Shown here one piece after another: positions 50,140 through 61,062 of a stretch of DNA of 64,000 bases (its first letter is position 1; each line of letters starts with the position of its first letter). Position numbers and translations under genes: made by a program. The notes beneath the pieces are model-generated. The model made no database searches, had not been told where the DNA came from, and worked only from the letters and a program-made list of their open reading frames with translations. The DNA is taken from assembly GCF_028682475.1 (NCBI RefSeq), contig NZ_JANHLE010000004.1, forward strand, positions 175,051 to 239,050. Reading direction: 5' to 3'. Origin of the DNA: Pseudomonas putida. Lineage in GTDB: Bacteria > Pseudomonadota > Gammaproteobacteria > Pseudomonadales > Pseudomonadaceae.

Positions 50140-50526
50140 TTATTCAGCAGCTTCTACCGAACCACCGACAGGACGATCAACCAGCTCGACGTACGCCATT
50201 GGTGCGTTATCGCCAGCGCGGAAGCCGCACTTGAGGATACGCAGGTAGCCGCCCTGACGGGTGGCATAGCGCTTGCCCAGATCGTTGAACAGCTTACCGA
50301 CGATTTCTTTCGAACGGGTACGGTCGAAAGCCAGACGACGGTTAGCTACGCTGTCTTCCTTGGCCAGGGTGATCAGCGGCTCGGCAACGCGGCGCAGTTC
50401 CTTGGCTTTTGGCAGGGTAGTTTTGATCAGCTCGTGCTCGAACAGCGACACCGCCATGTTCTGGAACATAGCCTTGCGGTGAGAGCTGGTACGGCTCAGG
50501 TGACGTCCACTTTTACGATGACGCAT
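50140..50526 (-). CDS. rplQ: 50S ribosomal protein L17
   Basis: 128 residues, [21 protein letters not shown] at the N-terminus. Last gene of the alpha operon (rpsM-rpsK-rpsD-rpoA-rplQ), followed by a strong terminator. Binds 23S rRNA near the exit tunnel. Confidence 0.98.
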   Translation of the reverse strand: MRHRKSGRHLSRTSSHRKAMFQNMAVSLFEHELIKTTLPKAKELRRVAEPLITLAKEDSVANRRLAFDRTRSKEIVGKLFNDLGKRYATRQGGYLRILKCGFRAGDNAPMAYVELVDRPVGGSVEAAE

Positions 50527-50568
50527 GATTCATTCCTTACCAAACACTACGTTCGGTGATTACGACGA

Positions 50569-51570
50569 TCAGGCAGTCGCCTTGTCGTCTTTCTTAAGAC
50601 TTGCAGGCGGCCAGTTGTCGAGGCGCATGCCGAGGGACAGACCACGGGAGGCCAGAACGTCCTTGATTTCAGTCAGGGACTTCTTGCCCAGGTTCGGAGT
50701 CTTCAACAGTTCTACTTCGGTGCGCTGAATCAGATCGCCGATGTAGTAAATGTTCTCCGCCTTAAGGCAGTTGGCCGAACGCACGGTCAATTCCAGATCG
50801 TCAACCGGACGAAGCAGGATCGGATCGATCTCGTCTTCCTGTTCGACTACCACAGGTTCGCTGTCACCTTTGAGGTCGACGAACGCAGCCAGCTGCTGTT
50901 GCAGGATGGTTGCAGCACGACGGATAGCCTCTTCAGGATCCAGAGTACCGTTGGTTTCCAGATCAATAACCAGCTTGTCCAGGTTGGTACGCTGCTCGAC
51001 ACGGGCGTTTTCCACCACGTATGCGATACGGCGAACCGGGCTGAACGAAGAGTCGAGCTGCAAGCGACCAATGCTGCGGCTTTCGTCTTCATCGCTCTGA
51101 CGCGAATCGGCCGGCTCATAACCACGACCACGAGCTACGGTGAGCTTCATGTTCAGGGCGCCGTTAGACGCCAGGTTAGCGATTACGTGATCGGGGTTAA
51201 CGATCTCGACATCATGATCCAGCTGAATATCGGCAGCGGTAACCACCCCCGAACCCTTTTTCGACAAGGTCAGCGTAACTTCGTCACGACCGTGCAGTTT
51301 GATAGCCAGGCCTTTCAGGTTCAACAGGATTTCAATGACGTCTTCCTGTACACCTTCGATTGCCGAGTACTCGTGGAGTACACCGTCAATCTCGGCCTCG
51401 ACTACTGCACAGCCAGGCATAGAGGACAACAGGATGCGGCGCAGCGCGTTGCCCAGGGTATGGCCAAAGCCACGCTCGAGAGGCTCGAGCGTGATTTTAG
51501 CGCGGGTTGGACTGACGACCTGCACATCAATGTGGCGGGGCGTCAGGAACTCATTTACCGAAATCTGCAT
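50569..51570 (-). CDS. rpoA: RNA polymerase alpha subunit
   Basis: 333 residues. N-terminal assembly domain ([25 protein letters not shown]) and C-terminal domain ([42 protein letters not shown]), which contacts UP elements and activators. Placed between rpsD and rplQ. Confidence 0.99.
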   Translation of the reverse strand: MQISVNEFLTPRHIDVQVVSPTRAKITLEPLERGFGHTLGNALRRILLSSMPGCAVVEAEIDGVLHEYSAIEGVQEDVIEILLNLKGLAIKLHGRDEVTLTLSKKGSGVVTAADIQLDHDVEIVNPDHVIANLASNGALNMKLTVARGRGYEPADSRQSDEDESRSIGRLQLDSSFSPVRRIAYVVENARVEQRTNLDKLVIDLETNGTLDPEEAIRRAATILQQQLAAFVDLKGDSEPVVVEQEDEIDPILLRPVDDLELTVRSANCLKAENIYYIGDLIQRTEVELLKTPNLGKKSLTEIKDVLASRGLSLGMRLDNWPPASLKKDDKATA

Positions 51571-51592
51571 GGATGCACCTATTTTCTAGCCC

Positions 51593-52213
51593 TTACTTGG
51601 AGTAGAGCTCGACAATCAGGCTTTCGTTGATGTCGGCGGACAGGTCGCTGCGAGCAGGAACGTTCTTGAAAACGCCCGACTTCTTGGCAGCATCCACATC
51701 TACCCACTCAACGCGGCCACGCTGGGCGCACAGTTCAAGGGCTTGAACAATGCGCAGCTGGTTCTGCGACTTCTCGCGAACCGCGACCACGTCACCCGGA
51801 CGAACTTGGTAGGACGGAATGTTTACAGTCTTGCCGTTGATGCTGATCGCTTTGTGCGAAACCAGCTGACGGGATTCGGCACGAGTAGCGCCAAAGCCCA
51901 TACGATAAACGACGTTATCCAGACGGCATTCGAGCAGCTGCAGCAGGTTCTCGCCGGTTGCACCCTTCTTGGAGGCTGCTTCCTTGTAGTAACCGCTGAA
52001 CTGACGCTCGAGAACGCCATAGATGCGACGTACTTTTTGTTTCTCGCGCAGCTGGGTGCCGTAGTCGGACTGACGGCCACGGCGCTGGCCGTGGATACCT
52101 GGGGCTGCTTCGATGTTGCACTTCGATTCCAGAGCGCGAACGCCGCTCTTCAGGAACAGATCGGTGCCTTCACGACGAGACAGTTTGCATTTTGGACCAA
52201 TGTAACGTGCCAT
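51593..52213 (-). CDS. rpsD: 30S ribosomal protein S4
   Basis: 206 residues. S4 RNA-binding fold ([30 protein letters not shown]). It nucleates 16S rRNA assembly and is normally the translational repressor of the alpha operon. Confidence 0.98.
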   Translation of the reverse strand: MARYIGPKCKLSRREGTDLFLKSGVRALESKCNIEAAPGIHGQRRGRQSDYGTQLREKQKVRRIYGVLERQFSGYYKEAASKKGATGENLLQLLECRLDNVVYRMGFGATRAESRQLVSHKAISINGKTVNIPSYQVRPGDVVAVREKSQNQLRIVQALELCAQRGRVEWVDVDAAKKSGVFKNVPARSDLSADINESLIVELYSK

Positions 52214-52228
52214 TTATCTGTCTCCTGA

Positions 52229-52618
52229 TTACACGCGGCGCTTCTTCGGCGGACGGCACCCGTTATGCGGGATTGGCGTCACGTCGGTGATGCTGGCGAT
52301 CTTATAGCCACAACCGTTCAAAGCACGAACAGCGGACTCACGACCTGGACCTGGACCCTTGACGTTAACGTCGAGGTTCTTCAGACCATATTCCAGCGCA
52401 GCTTGACCAGCACGCTCAGCAGCTACTTGAGCAGCGAACGGGGTGGACTTGCGGGAACCGCGGAAACCCGAACCGCCGGAGGTAGCCCAGGACAGAGCGT
52501 TACCTTGACGATCGGTGATGGTCACGATGGTGTTGTTGAAAGACGCGTGGATGTGGGCGATGCCATCAACCACTGTCTTTTTGACTTTTTTACGAGGACG
52601 AGCAGCAGGTTTTGCCAT
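52229..52618 (-). CDS. rpsK: 30S ribosomal protein S11
   Basis: 129 residues with [27 protein letters not shown] and the C-terminal [16 protein letters not shown]. Part of the platform near the mRNA exit. Between rpsM and rpsD. Confidence 0.98.
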   Translation of the reverse strand: MAKPAARPRKKVKKTVVDGIAHIHASFNNTIVTITDRQGNALSWATSGGSGFRGSRKSTPFAAQVAAERAGQAALEYGLKNLDVNVKGPGPGRESAVRALNGCGYKIASITDVTPIPHNGCRPPKKRRV

Positions 52619-52648
52619 TTCTAAATTCCTGTCGATTCGCTGGTGCGA

Positions 52649-53005
52649 TTACTTGCGGATCGGCTTACGCGGGCCCTTACGGGTACGCGCGTTGGTCTTG
52701 GTACGCTGACCGCGTACTGGCAGACCCCGACGATGACGCAGGCCGCGGTAGCAACCCAGGTCCATCAACCGCTTGATTTTCATGTTGATGTCACGGCGCA
52801 GATCACCTTCGGTGATGTACTTCGCAACTTCAGTACGCAGCGATTCAACCTGCTCGTCGCTCAGATCCTTGATCTTAGCGGCTGGGTTGACCCCAGTCTC
52901 TACACAGATTTTCTGTGCAGTAGTGCGACCAACACCATAGATGTAGGTCAGCGAGATAACAGTGTGCTTGTTATCTGGAATGTTGACGCCTGCAATACGG
53001 GCCAT
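52649..53005 (-). CDS. rpsM: 30S ribosomal protein S13
   Basis: 118 residues; [24 protein letters not shown] at the start and basic [17 protein letters not shown] near the end. First gene of the alpha operon; binds the head of 16S rRNA and contacts P-site tRNA. Confidence 0.98.
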   Translation of the reverse strand: MARIAGVNIPDNKHTVISLTYIYGVGRTTAQKICVETGVNPAAKIKDLSDEQVESLRTEVAKYITEGDLRRDINMKIKRLMDLGCYRGLRHRRGLPVRGQRTKTNARTRKGPRKPIRK

Positions 53006-53064
53006 TCAGTGGGACTCCAATTGACAGCTACCTACGCCCCGGAAGCCAAGAAATAGGGCGCGAG

Positions 53065-53093
53065 ATAATATCGCTGTAGAAACAAATAATCAA
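53065..53093 (-). promoter_or_regulatory. Candidate promoter of the alpha operon
   Basis: Read leftward: TTGATT (53088-53093), 17 bases, TATTAT (53065-53070), 60 bases before rpsM. Its -35 overlaps the 3' arm of the preceding hairpin. Confidence 0.65.
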
Positions 53094-53119
53094 CCCAGCA
53101 GCGCACTAGCTGCTGGGTT
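53092..53119 (-). terminator. Hairpin between rpmJ and rpsM
   Basis: Perfect 11-bp stem AACCCAGCAGC/GCTGCTGGGTT (53092-53102 and 53109-53119), loop of six, followed leftward by GATTATTTGTTT. It probably ends or attenuates the spc transcript before the alpha promoter. Confidence 0.7.
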
Positions 53120-53136
53120 TGTAGCGCAAATCACAC

Positions 53137-53253
53137 TCAGCCTTGGCGCTGCTTGTGACGTGGTTCCGCACTGCAAATTACTCGAACAACACCTTCGCGG
53201 CGAATAATCTTGCAGTTACGGCACAGCTTTTTCACCGATGCACGAACTTTCAT
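53137..53253 (-). CDS. rpmJ: 50S ribosomal protein L36, zinc-binding form
   Basis: 38 residues, [19 protein letters not shown] then [13 protein letters not shown]. The three cysteines and one histidine that bind zinc are present. Last gene of the spc operon after secY. Confidence 0.97.
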
Positions 53254-53281
53254 CACCAACTCCTCGAACCTTAAGGGTCTC

Positions 53282-54613
53282 TCAGCGCAGCAAACCGCTG
53301 CCACCGTAGCCTTTCAGGTTGGCTTTCTTCATCAGGGATTCGTACTGGTGCGAAACGAGGTGCGATTGTACTTGGGACATGAAGTCCATCACAACCACTA
53401 CCACAATCAGCAACGAGGTCCCGCCAAGGTAGAACGGAACGTTTGCAGCAACCACCAGGAACTGGGGAAGCAGACAGACGGCCGTCATATAAAGAGCACC
53501 GAACATGGTCAAGCGGGTCAGAACGCCATCAATGTAGCGCGCCGACTGCTCACCTGGACGGATGCCCGGAATAAAGGCACCGGACTTCTTCAGGTTCTCC
53601 GCTACGTCTTTCGGATTGAACATCAACGCCGTATAGAAGAAGCAGAAGAAAATGATCCCTGCACTAAACAGCAGAATATTCAACGGCTGACCAGGAGCGA
53701 TCGACTGCGAGATGTCCTGCAACCAGCCCATACCTTCGGACTGACCGAACCAGGCACCCAGCGAAGCCGGGAACAGCAAGATGCTGCTCGCGAAAATGGC
53801 AGGAATAACGCCCGCCATGTTCACTTTCAGCGGCAAGTGGCTGGTCTGCGCAGCGAAGACCTTGCGGCCCTGCTGACGCTTGGCGTAGTGAACGGCGATA
53901 CGACGCTGACCACGCTCAATGAACACCACAAAACCGATAATCGCTACTGCCAGCAAACCGATAGCGACCAGAGCGAAAATGTTGATATCGCCTGTACGTG
54001 CAGACTCGAAAGACTGCCCGATTGCTCTCGGAAGACCGGCGACGATACCTGCGAAGATCAACATCGAGATACCGTTGCCTACACCGCGCTCCGTGATCTG
54101 CTCACCCAGCCACATCATGAACATTGCACCGGCCACAAACGTGGACACTGCAACGAAATGGAAGCCAAAGTCAGCAGAAAACGCCACGCCCTGACCGGCC
54201 AGACCAATGGACATGCCAATGGCCTGGACCAGCGCCAGGATTACGGTGCCGTAGCGGGTGTACTGGCTGATCTTGCGACGGCCAGCTTCACCTTCCTTCT
54301 TCAACTGCTCCAGCTGCGGGCTGACGGCGGTCATCAACTGCATGATGATCGATGCCGAAATGTACGGCATGATCCCCAGTGCAAAGATGCTCATCCGTTC
54401 CAGCGCGCCGCCGGAAAACATGTTGAACAAGCTAAGAATGGTCCCCTCATTCTGTCGAAACAGTTCCGCCAGCCGGTCCGGGTTGATACCTGGAACTGGG
54501 ATGTGTGCGCCTATCCGATAGACGATGATCGCCAGAAACAGAAAACGCAGACGAGCCCAAAGTTCAGACATCCCGCCTTTGCCGAGCGAAGAGAGAGCAC
54601 CTTGCTTAGCCAT
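53282..54613 (-). CDS. secY: Protein translocase subunit SecY
   Basis: 443 residues, ten membrane helices. Family segments: [13 protein letters not shown] in helix 1, [16 protein letters not shown] (helix 2 plug region) and [23 protein letters not shown] near the C-terminus ([16 protein letters not shown]). It is the channel of the Sec system. Confidence 0.98.
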
Positions 54614-55048
54614 TTATTCCTCGAACTTGCCGCCAGCTGCTTCGATAGCCGCACGCGCACCTTTGGTGGCTGCGATACCCTTGATGGTGACCGCGCGAGT
54701 AACTTCGCCCGACAGCATGATTTTCACACGCTGTACGTTCTGGTTAATCACGTTGGCATCCTTCAGGGATTGCACGGTGACAACGTCGCCTTCCACTTTG
54801 GCCAGCTCGGACAGACGCACTTCGGCGCGATCCATGGCTTTCAGGGAAACGAAGCCGAATTTCGGCAGACGACGGTGCAGCGGCTGTTGACCGCCTTCAA
54901 AGCCTGGAGCGATGGTGCCACCGGAGCGGGAGGTTTGACCTTTGTGACCACGGCCACCAGTCTTACCCAAACCACTACCGATACCACGACCCGGACGATG
55001 CTTCTCGCGACGGGAACCCGGCGCTGGACTCAGATCATTGAGTTTCAT
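54614..55048 (-). CDS. rplO: 50S ribosomal protein L15
   Basis: 144 residues, [22 protein letters not shown] and the [14 protein letters not shown] segment. It immediately precedes secY (stop and start abut). Confidence 0.98.
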   Translation of the reverse strand: MKLNDLSPAPGSRREKHRPGRGIGSGLGKTGGRGHKGQTSRSGGTIAPGFEGGQQPLHRRLPKFGFVSLKAMDRAEVRLSELAKVEGDVVTVQSLKDANVINQNVQRVKIMLSGEVTRAVTIKGIAATKGARAAIEAAGGKFEE

Positions 55049-55051
55049 CGA

Positions 55052-55228
55052 TTAACCCTCGACGCGCAGCATGTAGTAAGCCTTGTTGATCATCCCGCGG
55101 TTCTCGGGAGTATCCAGGACTTCTACAGTGTGACCGATGCGGCGCAGACCCAGACCCTTAACACACAGTTTGTGGTTAGGGAGACGGCCGGCGGTGCTTT
55201 TGATCAGCGTTACTTTAACGGTAGCCAT
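55052..55228 (-). CDS. rpmD: 50S ribosomal protein L30
   Basis: 58 residues from ATG 55226-55228 ([15 protein letters not shown]). A TTG two codons upstream is rejected. Three bases before rplO. Confidence 0.97.
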   Translation of the reverse strand: MATVKVTLIKSTAGRLPNHKLCVKGLGLRRIGHTVEVLDTPENRGMINKAYYMLRVEG

Positions 55229-55230
55229 GA

Positions 55231-55731
55231 TCAACGGATCTCCTCAACGCTCTTGCCGCGCTTGGCAGCAATGGACTCAGGAGATTGCATAGCTTTCAGA
55301 CCCTTGAAAGTGGCGTGAACCACGTTTACAGGGTTGGTCGAGCCATAGCACTTGGCCAGGACGTTCTGAACGCCAGCAACTTCCAGGACGGCACGCATTG
55401 CGCCACCGGCGATGATACCGGTACCTTCAGAGGCAGGCTGCATGTACACCTTCGACGCGCCATGGGCGGACTTGGTGGCGTACTGCAGAGTGGTGCCGTT
55501 CAGGTCAACCTGAATCATGTTGCGGCGAGCAGCTTCCATGGCTTTCTGGATCGCAGCAGGTACTTCGCGCGATTTGCCACGGCCGAAACCAACACGACCC
55601 TTGCCATCACCTACCACGGTCAACGCGGTGAAAGTGAAGATACGGCCGCCTTTTACGGTTTTGGCAACGCGGTTAACTTGAACCAGCTTCTCGATGTAGC
55701 CTTCGTCGCGCTTTTGATCGTTATTTGCCAT
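55231..55731 (-). CDS. rpsE: 30S ribosomal protein S5
   Basis: 166 residues; [24 protein letters not shown] and [15 protein letters not shown] are typical. Involved in decoding accuracy; spectinomycin-binding loop region. Abuts rpmD. Confidence 0.98.
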   Translation of the reverse strand: MANNDQKRDEGYIEKLVQVNRVAKTVKGGRIFTFTALTVVGDGKGRVGFGRGKSREVPAAIQKAMEAARRNMIQVDLNGTTLQYATKSAHGASKVYMQPASEGTGIIAGGAMRAVLEVAGVQNVLAKCYGSTNPVNVVHATFKGLKAMQSPESIAAKRGKSVEEIR

Positions 55732-55734
55732 AAC

Positions 55735-56085
55735 TTAGAACTCCAGCCCGCCTTCACGAGCAGCATCAGCCAGCGCCTTGACGCGGCCGTGGTACTTGAA
55801 GCCGGAACGGTCAAAGGCAACTTGAGATACACCGGCGGCTTTCGCGCGCTCAGCTACCAGCTTGCCAACCTTAGTGGCCGCGTCGATGTTGCCGGTGGCG
55901 CCATCACGCAGTTCTTTGTCCAAAGTCGAGGCGCTGGCCAGGACTTTGCTGCCGTCGGCCGAAAGGACCTGGGCATAGATGTGCTGCGAGGAGCGGAACA
56001 CGCAGAGACGCACGACTTCGAGTTCGTGCATTTTCAGGCGTGCTTTGCGAGCGCGACGCAGTCGAGTAACTTTTTTGTCGGTCAT
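55735..56085 (-). CDS. rplR: 50S ribosomal protein L18
   Basis: 116 residues; starts [19 protein letters not shown] and ends with the typical [26 protein letters not shown]. Binds 5S rRNA. Confidence 0.98.
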   Translation of the reverse strand: MTDKKVTRLRRARKARLKMHELEVVRLCVFRSSQHIYAQVLSADGSKVLASASTLDKELRDGATGNIDAATKVGKLVAERAKAAGVSQVAFDRSGFKYHGRVKALADAAREGGLEF

Positions 56086-56095
56086 TTGCTAGGCC

Positions 56096-56629
56096 CTACT
56101 TCTTCTTGGCTTCTTTACGACGGACGACTTCGTCCGCGTAACGCACACCCTTGCCTTTGTACGGCTCTGGTGGACGGAAGTCGCGGATTTCAGCGGCCAC
56201 CTGACCTACCAGCTGCTTGTCGATACCCTTGATCAGGATATCGGTCTGGCTTGGGGTCTCAGCGGTGATACCCGCTGGCAGTTCGTAATCCACTGGATGC
56301 GAGAAGCCAAGCGCCAGGTTCAGCACGGTGCCTTTGGCTTGTGCTTTGTAACCAACACCGACCAGCTGGAGCTTGCGCTCGAAGCCTTGGCTTACGCCTT
56401 GGACCATGTTGTTAACCAGGGCACGGGTGGTACCGGCCATTGCGCGAGTTTGTTGATCGCCATTGCGAGCAGCGAAACGCAGCTCACCAGCTTCTTCAAC
56501 GACTTCTACGGACGAGTGAACGTTCAGTTCGAGAGTGCCCTTGGCACCCTTCACCGAAAGCTGTTGGCCGACGAATTTGATTTCGACGCCAGCTGGCAGC
56601 TTAACGGGGTTCTTAGCGACGCGAGACAT
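56096..56629 (-). CDS. rplF: 50S ribosomal protein L6
   Basis: 177 residues; [19 protein letters not shown] and C-terminal [21 protein letters not shown]. Located at the stalk base. Confidence 0.98.
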   Translation of the reverse strand: MSRVAKNPVKLPAGVEIKFVGQQLSVKGAKGTLELNVHSSVEVVEEAGELRFAARNGDQQTRAMAGTTRALVNNMVQGVSQGFERKLQLVGVGYKAQAKGTVLNLALGFSHPVDYELPAGITAETPSQTDILIKGIDKQLVGQVAAEIRDFRPPEPYKGKGVRYADEVVRRKEAKKK

Positions 56630-56641
56630 GCTTATCCCCCC

Positions 56642-57034
56642 TTAGAACACTGTGCAGAGAACTTCGCCGCCGACACCGGCAGCGCGCGCAGCACGATCAG
56701 TCATCACACCTTTGTTGGTGGAGACGATAGACACGCCCAGACCGCCACGTACTTTCGGCAGTTCTTCGACGGACTTGTACTGACGCAGGCCTGGACGACT
56801 TACGCGCTTGACTTCCTCGATGACCGGACGGCCTTCGAAGTATTTCAGCTCGATGGAAAGCGATGGTTTTACTTCGCTGCTGACCTGATAGCCAGCGATG
56901 TAACCTTCGTCTTTCAGAACTTTGGCTACCGCAACCTTCAGAGTCGACGAAGGCATGCTTACGACGGACTTTTCAGCCATCTGGGCATTACGGATGCGAG
57001 TTAGCATGTCCGCTAACGGGTCCTGCATACTCAT
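56642..57034 (-). CDS. rpsH: 30S ribosomal protein S8
   Basis: 130 residues; [19 protein letters not shown] and C-terminal [15 protein letters not shown] [11 protein letters not shown]. Translational repressor of the spc operon in E. coli. It is preceded by an unusual 209-base gap with several hairpins. Confidence 0.98.
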   Translation of the reverse strand: MSMQDPLADMLTRIRNAQMAEKSVVSMPSSTLKVAVAKVLKDEGYIAGYQVSSEVKPSLSIELKYFEGRPVIEEVKRVSRPGLRQYKSVEELPKVRGGLGVSIVSTNKGVMTDRAARAAGVGGEVLCTVF

Positions 57035-57057
57035 GGGCTAGACGCTCCTGATACAAG

Positions 57058-57077
57058 AAAAATTAGCCTCTCGGCTA
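57058..57077 (-). terminator. Terminator-like hairpin III upstream of rpsH
   Basis: Stem TAGCC/GGCTA (57064-57068 and 57073-57077), tetraloop, followed leftward by a U-run (57058-57062). A short stem, but it looks like an attenuator. Confidence 0.5.
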
Positions 57078-57103
57078 CTACAGTCGCCTGAGCGCGCCAG
57101 ATC

Positions 57104-57130
57104 AAAAAACCCGGGCTCAGGAGAGCCGGT
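57104..57130 (-). terminator. Terminator-like hairpin II upstream of rpsH
   Basis: Leftward stem CCGGCTC/GAGCCCGG with one bulged base (57111-57118 against 57123-57129), followed by six U (57104-57109), the form of an intrinsic terminator, inside the spc operon. Confidence 0.6.
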
Positions 57131-57150
57131 CATTCTAGACAGTTCCCAGA

Positions 57151-57184
57151 AACGAAACAAGCCCCAGAAGGGGCTTGTTTCGTT
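57151..57184 (-). repeat. Perfect 15-bp hairpin I between rpsN and rpsH
   Basis: AACGAAACAAGCCCC (57151-57165) pairs exactly with GGGGCTTGTTTCGTT (57170-57184) with an AGAA loop on the plus strand. Symmetric, strong; may end transcription, protect mRNA ends or be an RNase III/E processing site. Confidence 0.85.
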
Positions 57185-57243
57185 GCAAAGTCACCGGTGG
57201 TCGGAAGATTGCTCCCCCGCCACCTGGACGCTGCCGGCACGTC

Positions 57244-57549
57244 TTACCAGCTGGCTTTAACCAGACCTGGAACGTCACCGCGCATTGCTGCTTCACGCAG
57301 CTTGTTACGGCCGAGGCCGAACTTGCGGTAAACGCCGTGTGGACGACCGGTGATGCGGCAACGGTTACGCAGGCGCGAAGCGCTGGCGTCACGTGGTTGC
57401 TTCTGCAGAGCTACGACAGCGGCAAAACGCTCTTCTGGAGTTGCTTCCAGATTAACGATGATCGCTTTCAGCTCGGCACGCTTCTTGGCGTACTTGGCAA
57501 CAGTGAGCTGACGCTTCAGCTCACGGTTTTTCATGCTCTTCTTGGCCAT
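57244..57549 (-). CDS. rpsN: 30S ribosomal protein S14
   Basis: 101 residues from ATG 57547-57549, the long form without the zinc CXXC motif; [24 protein letters not shown] at the C-terminus. Between rplE and rpsH. Confidence 0.98.
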   Translation of the reverse strand: MAKKSMKNRELKRQLTVAKYAKKRAELKAIIVNLEATPEERFAAVVALQKQPRDASASRLRNRCRITGRPHGVYRKFGLGRNKLREAAMRGDVPGLVKASW

Positions 57550-57562
57550 TTTCCTACTCCAA

Positions 57563-58102
57563 TCAGTTGCGGAACGGGAATTTGAAAGCACGCAGCAGAG
57601 CGCGGCCTTCGTCATCGTTCTTGGCAGTGGTGGTCAGGGTAATGTCCAGACCGCGCAGAGCATCGATCTTGTCGTAGTCGATTTCCGGGAAGATGATCTG
57701 CTCTTTCACGCCCATGCTGTAGTTGCCACGACCATCGAAGGACTTGGCATTCAGGCCGCGGAAGTCGCGAACCCGAGGCAGGGAGATCGCCAGCAGGCGG
57801 TCCAGGAATTCGTACATACGATCGCGGCGCAGAGTAACTTTAACGCCGATCGGCCAGCCCTCACGGACTTTGAAGCCCGCGATGGATTTCCGAGCGAAAG
57901 TCACAACGGCTTTCTGACCGGTGATCTTCTCCAGGTCAGCAACAGCGTGCTCGATGACTTTTTTGTCGCCGACAGCTTCGCCCAGACCCATGTTCAGGGT
58001 GATCTTGGTAACGCGCGGAACTTCCATCACGTTCGCCAGCTTAAGTTCTTCCTTAAGCTTCGGAGCAATTTCCTTCCGGTAAATCTCTTTCAGTCGTGCC
58101 AT
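57563..58102 (-). CDS. rplE: 50S ribosomal protein L5
   Basis: 179 residues; [16 protein letters not shown] and the 5S-rRNA-binding [14 protein letters not shown]. In E. coli the S8 repressor binds the mRNA near this start. Confidence 0.98.
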   Translation of the reverse strand: MARLKEIYRKEIAPKLKEELKLANVMEVPRVTKITLNMGLGEAVGDKKVIEHAVADLEKITGQKAVVTFARKSIAGFKVREGWPIGVKVTLRRDRMYEFLDRLLAISLPRVRDFRGLNAKSFDGRGNYSMGVKEQIIFPEIDYDKIDALRGLDITLTTTAKNDDEGRALLRAFKFPFRN

Positions 58103-58122
58103 GGTCTTCTACCTAGCAGTGT

Positions 58123-58437
58123 TCAAGCATCAACCGCTTTTTGGGTCGACTTGAAGACACGAATTTTCTTGCCGTCTTCTACTTTGAAACCAACGCGGTC
58201 AGCCTTGTTGGTTTCGCCGTTGAAAATGGCGACGTTGGAAGCGTGCAGTGGCGCTTCTTTCTCGACGATACCGCCTTGTACGCCCGACATCGGGTTAGGC
58301 TTGGTATGACGCTTCACCAGGTTGATCCCACCAACGACCAGACGGTCGTCAGCGAGAACCTTGAGCACCTTACCGCGCTTACCTTTGTCTTTGCCGGCGA
58401 TCACGATGATCTCGTCGTCACGACGAATCTTTTGCAT
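58123..58437 (-). CDS. rplX: 50S ribosomal protein L24
   Basis: 104 residues; KOW motif [24 protein letters not shown]. Starts assembly of the 50S subunit. Confidence 0.98.
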   Translation of the reverse strand: MQKIRRDDEIIVIAGKDKGKRGKVLKVLADDRLVVGGINLVKRHTKPNPMSGVQGGIVEKEAPLHASNVAIFNGETNKADRVGFKVEDGKKIRVFKSTQKAVDA

Positions 58438-58448
58438 GTCGGATCTCC

Positions 58449-58817
58449 TTACAGCACTTCTGGGGCGAGCGAGACGATCTTCATGAACTTCTCAGTACGA
58501 AGTTCACGGGTCACTGGCCCAAAGATACGGGTGCCGATCGGCTCTTGCTTGTTGTTCAGCAGAACAGCAGCATTGCCATCAAAGCGGATGATGGAGCCGT
58601 CAGCGCGACGGACACCGTGGCGAGTGCGGACTACAACAGCAGTCATCACTTGGCCTTTCTTCACTTTACCGCGCGGAATTGCTTCCTTGACGGTTACCTT
58701 GATGATGTCACCGATGCCGGCGTAACGGCGGTGCGAACCGCCGAGAACCTTGATGCACATGACGCGACGAGCGCCGCTGTTATCGGCCACATCGAGCATG
58801 GATTGAGTCTGAATCAT
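58449..58817 (-). CDS. rplN: 50S ribosomal protein L14
   Basis: 122 residues; [22 protein letters not shown] and GPVTRELR at the end. First gene of the spc operon, only 23 bases after rpsQ, so no room for a separate spc promoter is seen. Confidence 0.98.
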   Translation of the reverse strand: MIQTQSMLDVADNSGARRVMCIKVLGGSHRRYAGIGDIIKVTVKEAIPRGKVKKGQVMTAVVVRTRHGVRRADGSIIRFDGNAAVLLNNKQEPIGTRIFGPVTRELRTEKFMKIVSLAPEVL

Positions 58818-58840
58818 AAAATTTCTCCGACCCTTAGCCC

Positions 58841-59107
58841 TTAGACTTCAACAGCGCGTTCGAGAACTTCAACCAGTGCCCAAGCTTTGGTCTTGGCCAG
58901 CGGACGAGTCTCGCGGATGGAGACCTTGTCGCCGATGTGGCACTGGTTGGTTTCGTCGTGCGCGTGCAGCTTAGTCGAACGCTTAACGTATTTACCGTAG
59001 ATCGGGTGCTTTACGCGACGCTCGATCAGTACGGTGATGGTTTTGTCCATCTTGTCGCTGACGACACGGCCAGTCAGCGTACGGACGGTTTTTTCAGCTT
59101 CAGCCAT
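58841..59107 (-). CDS. rpsQ: 30S ribosomal protein S17
   Basis: 88 residues from ATG 59105-59107 ([24 protein letters not shown]). Last gene of the S10 operon; OB-fold protein. Confidence 0.97.
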   Translation of the reverse strand: MAEAEKTVRTLTGRVVSDKMDKTITVLIERRVKHPIYGKYVKRSTKLHAHDETNQCHIGDKVSIRETRPLAKTKAWALVEVLERAVEV

Positions 59108-59109
59108 GA

Positions 59110-59301
59110 TCACTTACCTGCCTGCTGGTTGAGCACAGTTTTCACGCGAGCGATGTCACGCTTAACTTGCGAGAGCAGGTGCGACTGCCCCAACTGGCCA
59201 GTTGCTTTCTGCATACGCAGATTGAACTGGTCGCGCAGCAAGCCGAGCAGTTGCTCGTTCAGCTGCTGTGCTGATTTTTCACGAAGTTCATTCGCTTTCA
59301 T
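59110..59301 (-). CDS. rpmC: 50S ribosomal protein L29
   Basis: 63 residues from ATG 59299-59301, overlapping the rplP stop by one base (TGATG). Coiled-coil-like [18 protein letters not shown]. Located near the tunnel exit. Confidence 0.97.
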
Positions 59302-59714
59302 CACATCACCGTCCGCTTAACAAAGGAGGTGGCGAGAGGCAACTTTGCAGCTGCCAAGGCGAAAGCCTCACGCGCCAGCTCTTCAGAAACACCCTCGATC
59401 TCGTACAGGACTTTGCCTGGCTGGATCTGGGCAACCCAGTACTCCACGGAGCCTTTACCTTTACCCATCCGCACTTCGAGAGGCTTCTTGGAGATCGGCT
59501 TGTCCGGGAACACACGGATCCAGATTTTACCGCCACGTTTTACGTGACGGGTCAGAGCACGACGTGCCGACTCAATCTGGCGGGCGGTGAGACGACCGCG
59601 AGCAACAGCTTTCAGAGCAAACTCGCCGAAGCTGACTTTGCTACCGCGCAGTGCCAGACCACGGTTGTGGCCAGTCATCTGCTTGCGGAATTTTGTACGC
59701 TTTGGTTGCAACAT
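59301..59714 (-). CDS. rplP: 50S ribosomal protein L16
   Basis: 137 residues; [19 protein letters not shown] and [12 protein letters not shown] near the end ([13 protein letters not shown]). Near the A site. Confidence 0.98.
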
Positions 59715-59726
59715 TTGGCGTACCCC

Positions 59727-60413
59727 TTACTTAGCAGCTTTTTTACGAGGCGCTGGTGCTTGTGGTTTCAGTTCTTCTTGGCGACCACCAATAACTTCGC
59801 CTTTGAAAATCCAAACCTTCACACCGATCACACCGTAAGTGGTGTGAGCTTCGTAAGTGGCATAGTCGATATCAGCACGCAGGGTGTGCAGCGGCACACG
59901 ACCTTCGCGATACCATTCAGTACGTGCGATTTCAGCACCACCGAGACGACCGCTCACCTGGATCTTGATGCCTTTGGCACCAATGCGCATGGCGTTCTGT
60001 ACGGCGCGCTTCATGGCGCGACGGAACATCACACGACGCTCCAGCTGCTGAGCTACGCTCTGAGCAACCAGCATACCGTCGAGTTCCGGCTTGCGGATCT
60101 CTTCGATATTGATGTGCACAGGCACACCCATTTGCTTGGTCAGGTCCTGACGCAGTTTTTCAACATCTTCACCTTTCTTCCCGATAACGATACCTGGACG
60201 AGCGGTGTGGATGGTGATGCGTGCAGTTTGAGCCGGACGATGGATATCGATACGGCTAACGGACGCGCTTTTTAGTTTGTCTTGGAGGTACTCACGCACA
60301 TTCAGATCTGCGAGCAAATAGTCCGCATAAGTCCGACCGTCTGCGTACCAGACGGAGGTGTGCTCCTTGACGATTCCCAGGCGAATGCCAGTGGGATGTA
60401 CTTTCTGACCCAT
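59727..60413 (-). CDS. rpsC: 30S ribosomal protein S3
   Basis: 228 residues from ATG 60411-60413 ([16 protein letters not shown]). KH domain [17 protein letters not shown]. Part of the mRNA entry tunnel. Confidence 0.98.
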   Translation of the reverse strand: MGQKVHPTGIRLGIVKEHTSVWYADGRTYADYLLADLNVREYLQDKLKSASVSRIDIHRPAQTARITIHTARPGIVIGKKGEDVEKLRQDLTKQMGVPVHINIEEIRKPELDGMLVAQSVAQQLERRVMFRRAMKRAVQNAMRIGAKGIKIQVSGRLGGAEIARTEWYREGRVPLHTLRADIDYATYEAHTTYGVIGVKVWIFKGEVIGGRQEELKPQAPAPRKKAAK

Positions 60414-60426
60414 CTGATCGACTCCG

Positions 60427-60759
60427 TTACTTGTCCGCAACCTTGACAGTGATATGGCAAGACCGCTTGACGATGCGATCAGCGCGGCCTTTGGCACGCG
60501 GCATGATGCGCTTCAGCGAACGCCCTTCGTTGACGAAAACGGTGGAGACCTTCAGGTCATCAACGTCTGCGCCTTCGTTATGCTCGGCGTTGGCTACGGC
60601 CGACTCGAGGACTTTCTTCATGATTTCAGCGGCTTTTTTGCTGCTGAAAGCCAACAGGTTGAGCGCTTCGCCCACCTTCTTCCCGCGGATCTGGTCGGCG
60701 ACCAAGCGGGCTTTCTGGGCGGAGATTCGAGCGCCCGACAACTTAGCGGCTACTTCCAT
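60427..60759 (-). CDS. rplV: 50S ribosomal protein L22
   Basis: 110 residues; [29 protein letters not shown] shortened: [20 protein letters not shown]. Its loop lines the exit tunnel. Confidence 0.98.
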
Positions 60760-60770
60760 TTCCTTACCCC

Positions 60771-61046
60771 TTAACGCTTGGCTTTCTTGTCAGCCACGTG
60801 CCCACGATAAGTGCGGGTACCGGCAAACTCGCCCAGTTTATGGCCGACCATGTCTTCGTTCACGAGAACTGGGACGTGTTGGCGACCGTTGTGTACCGCG
60901 ATGGTCAGACCGACCATTTGTGGCAGGATCATGGAACGGCGCGACCAGGTCTTAACTGGTTTGCGATCGTTCTTTTCCGCCGCCACTTCGATCTTCTTCA
61001 GTAGGTGAAGATCGATAAAAGGACCTTTTTTCAGAGAACGTGGCAC
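60771..61046 (-). CDS. rpsS: 30S ribosomal protein S19
   Basis: 91 residues; [20 protein letters not shown] and [15 protein letters not shown] at the end. Head of the small subunit. Confidence 0.98.
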
Positions 61047-61062
61047 TGTCGTATCCCTCTAT

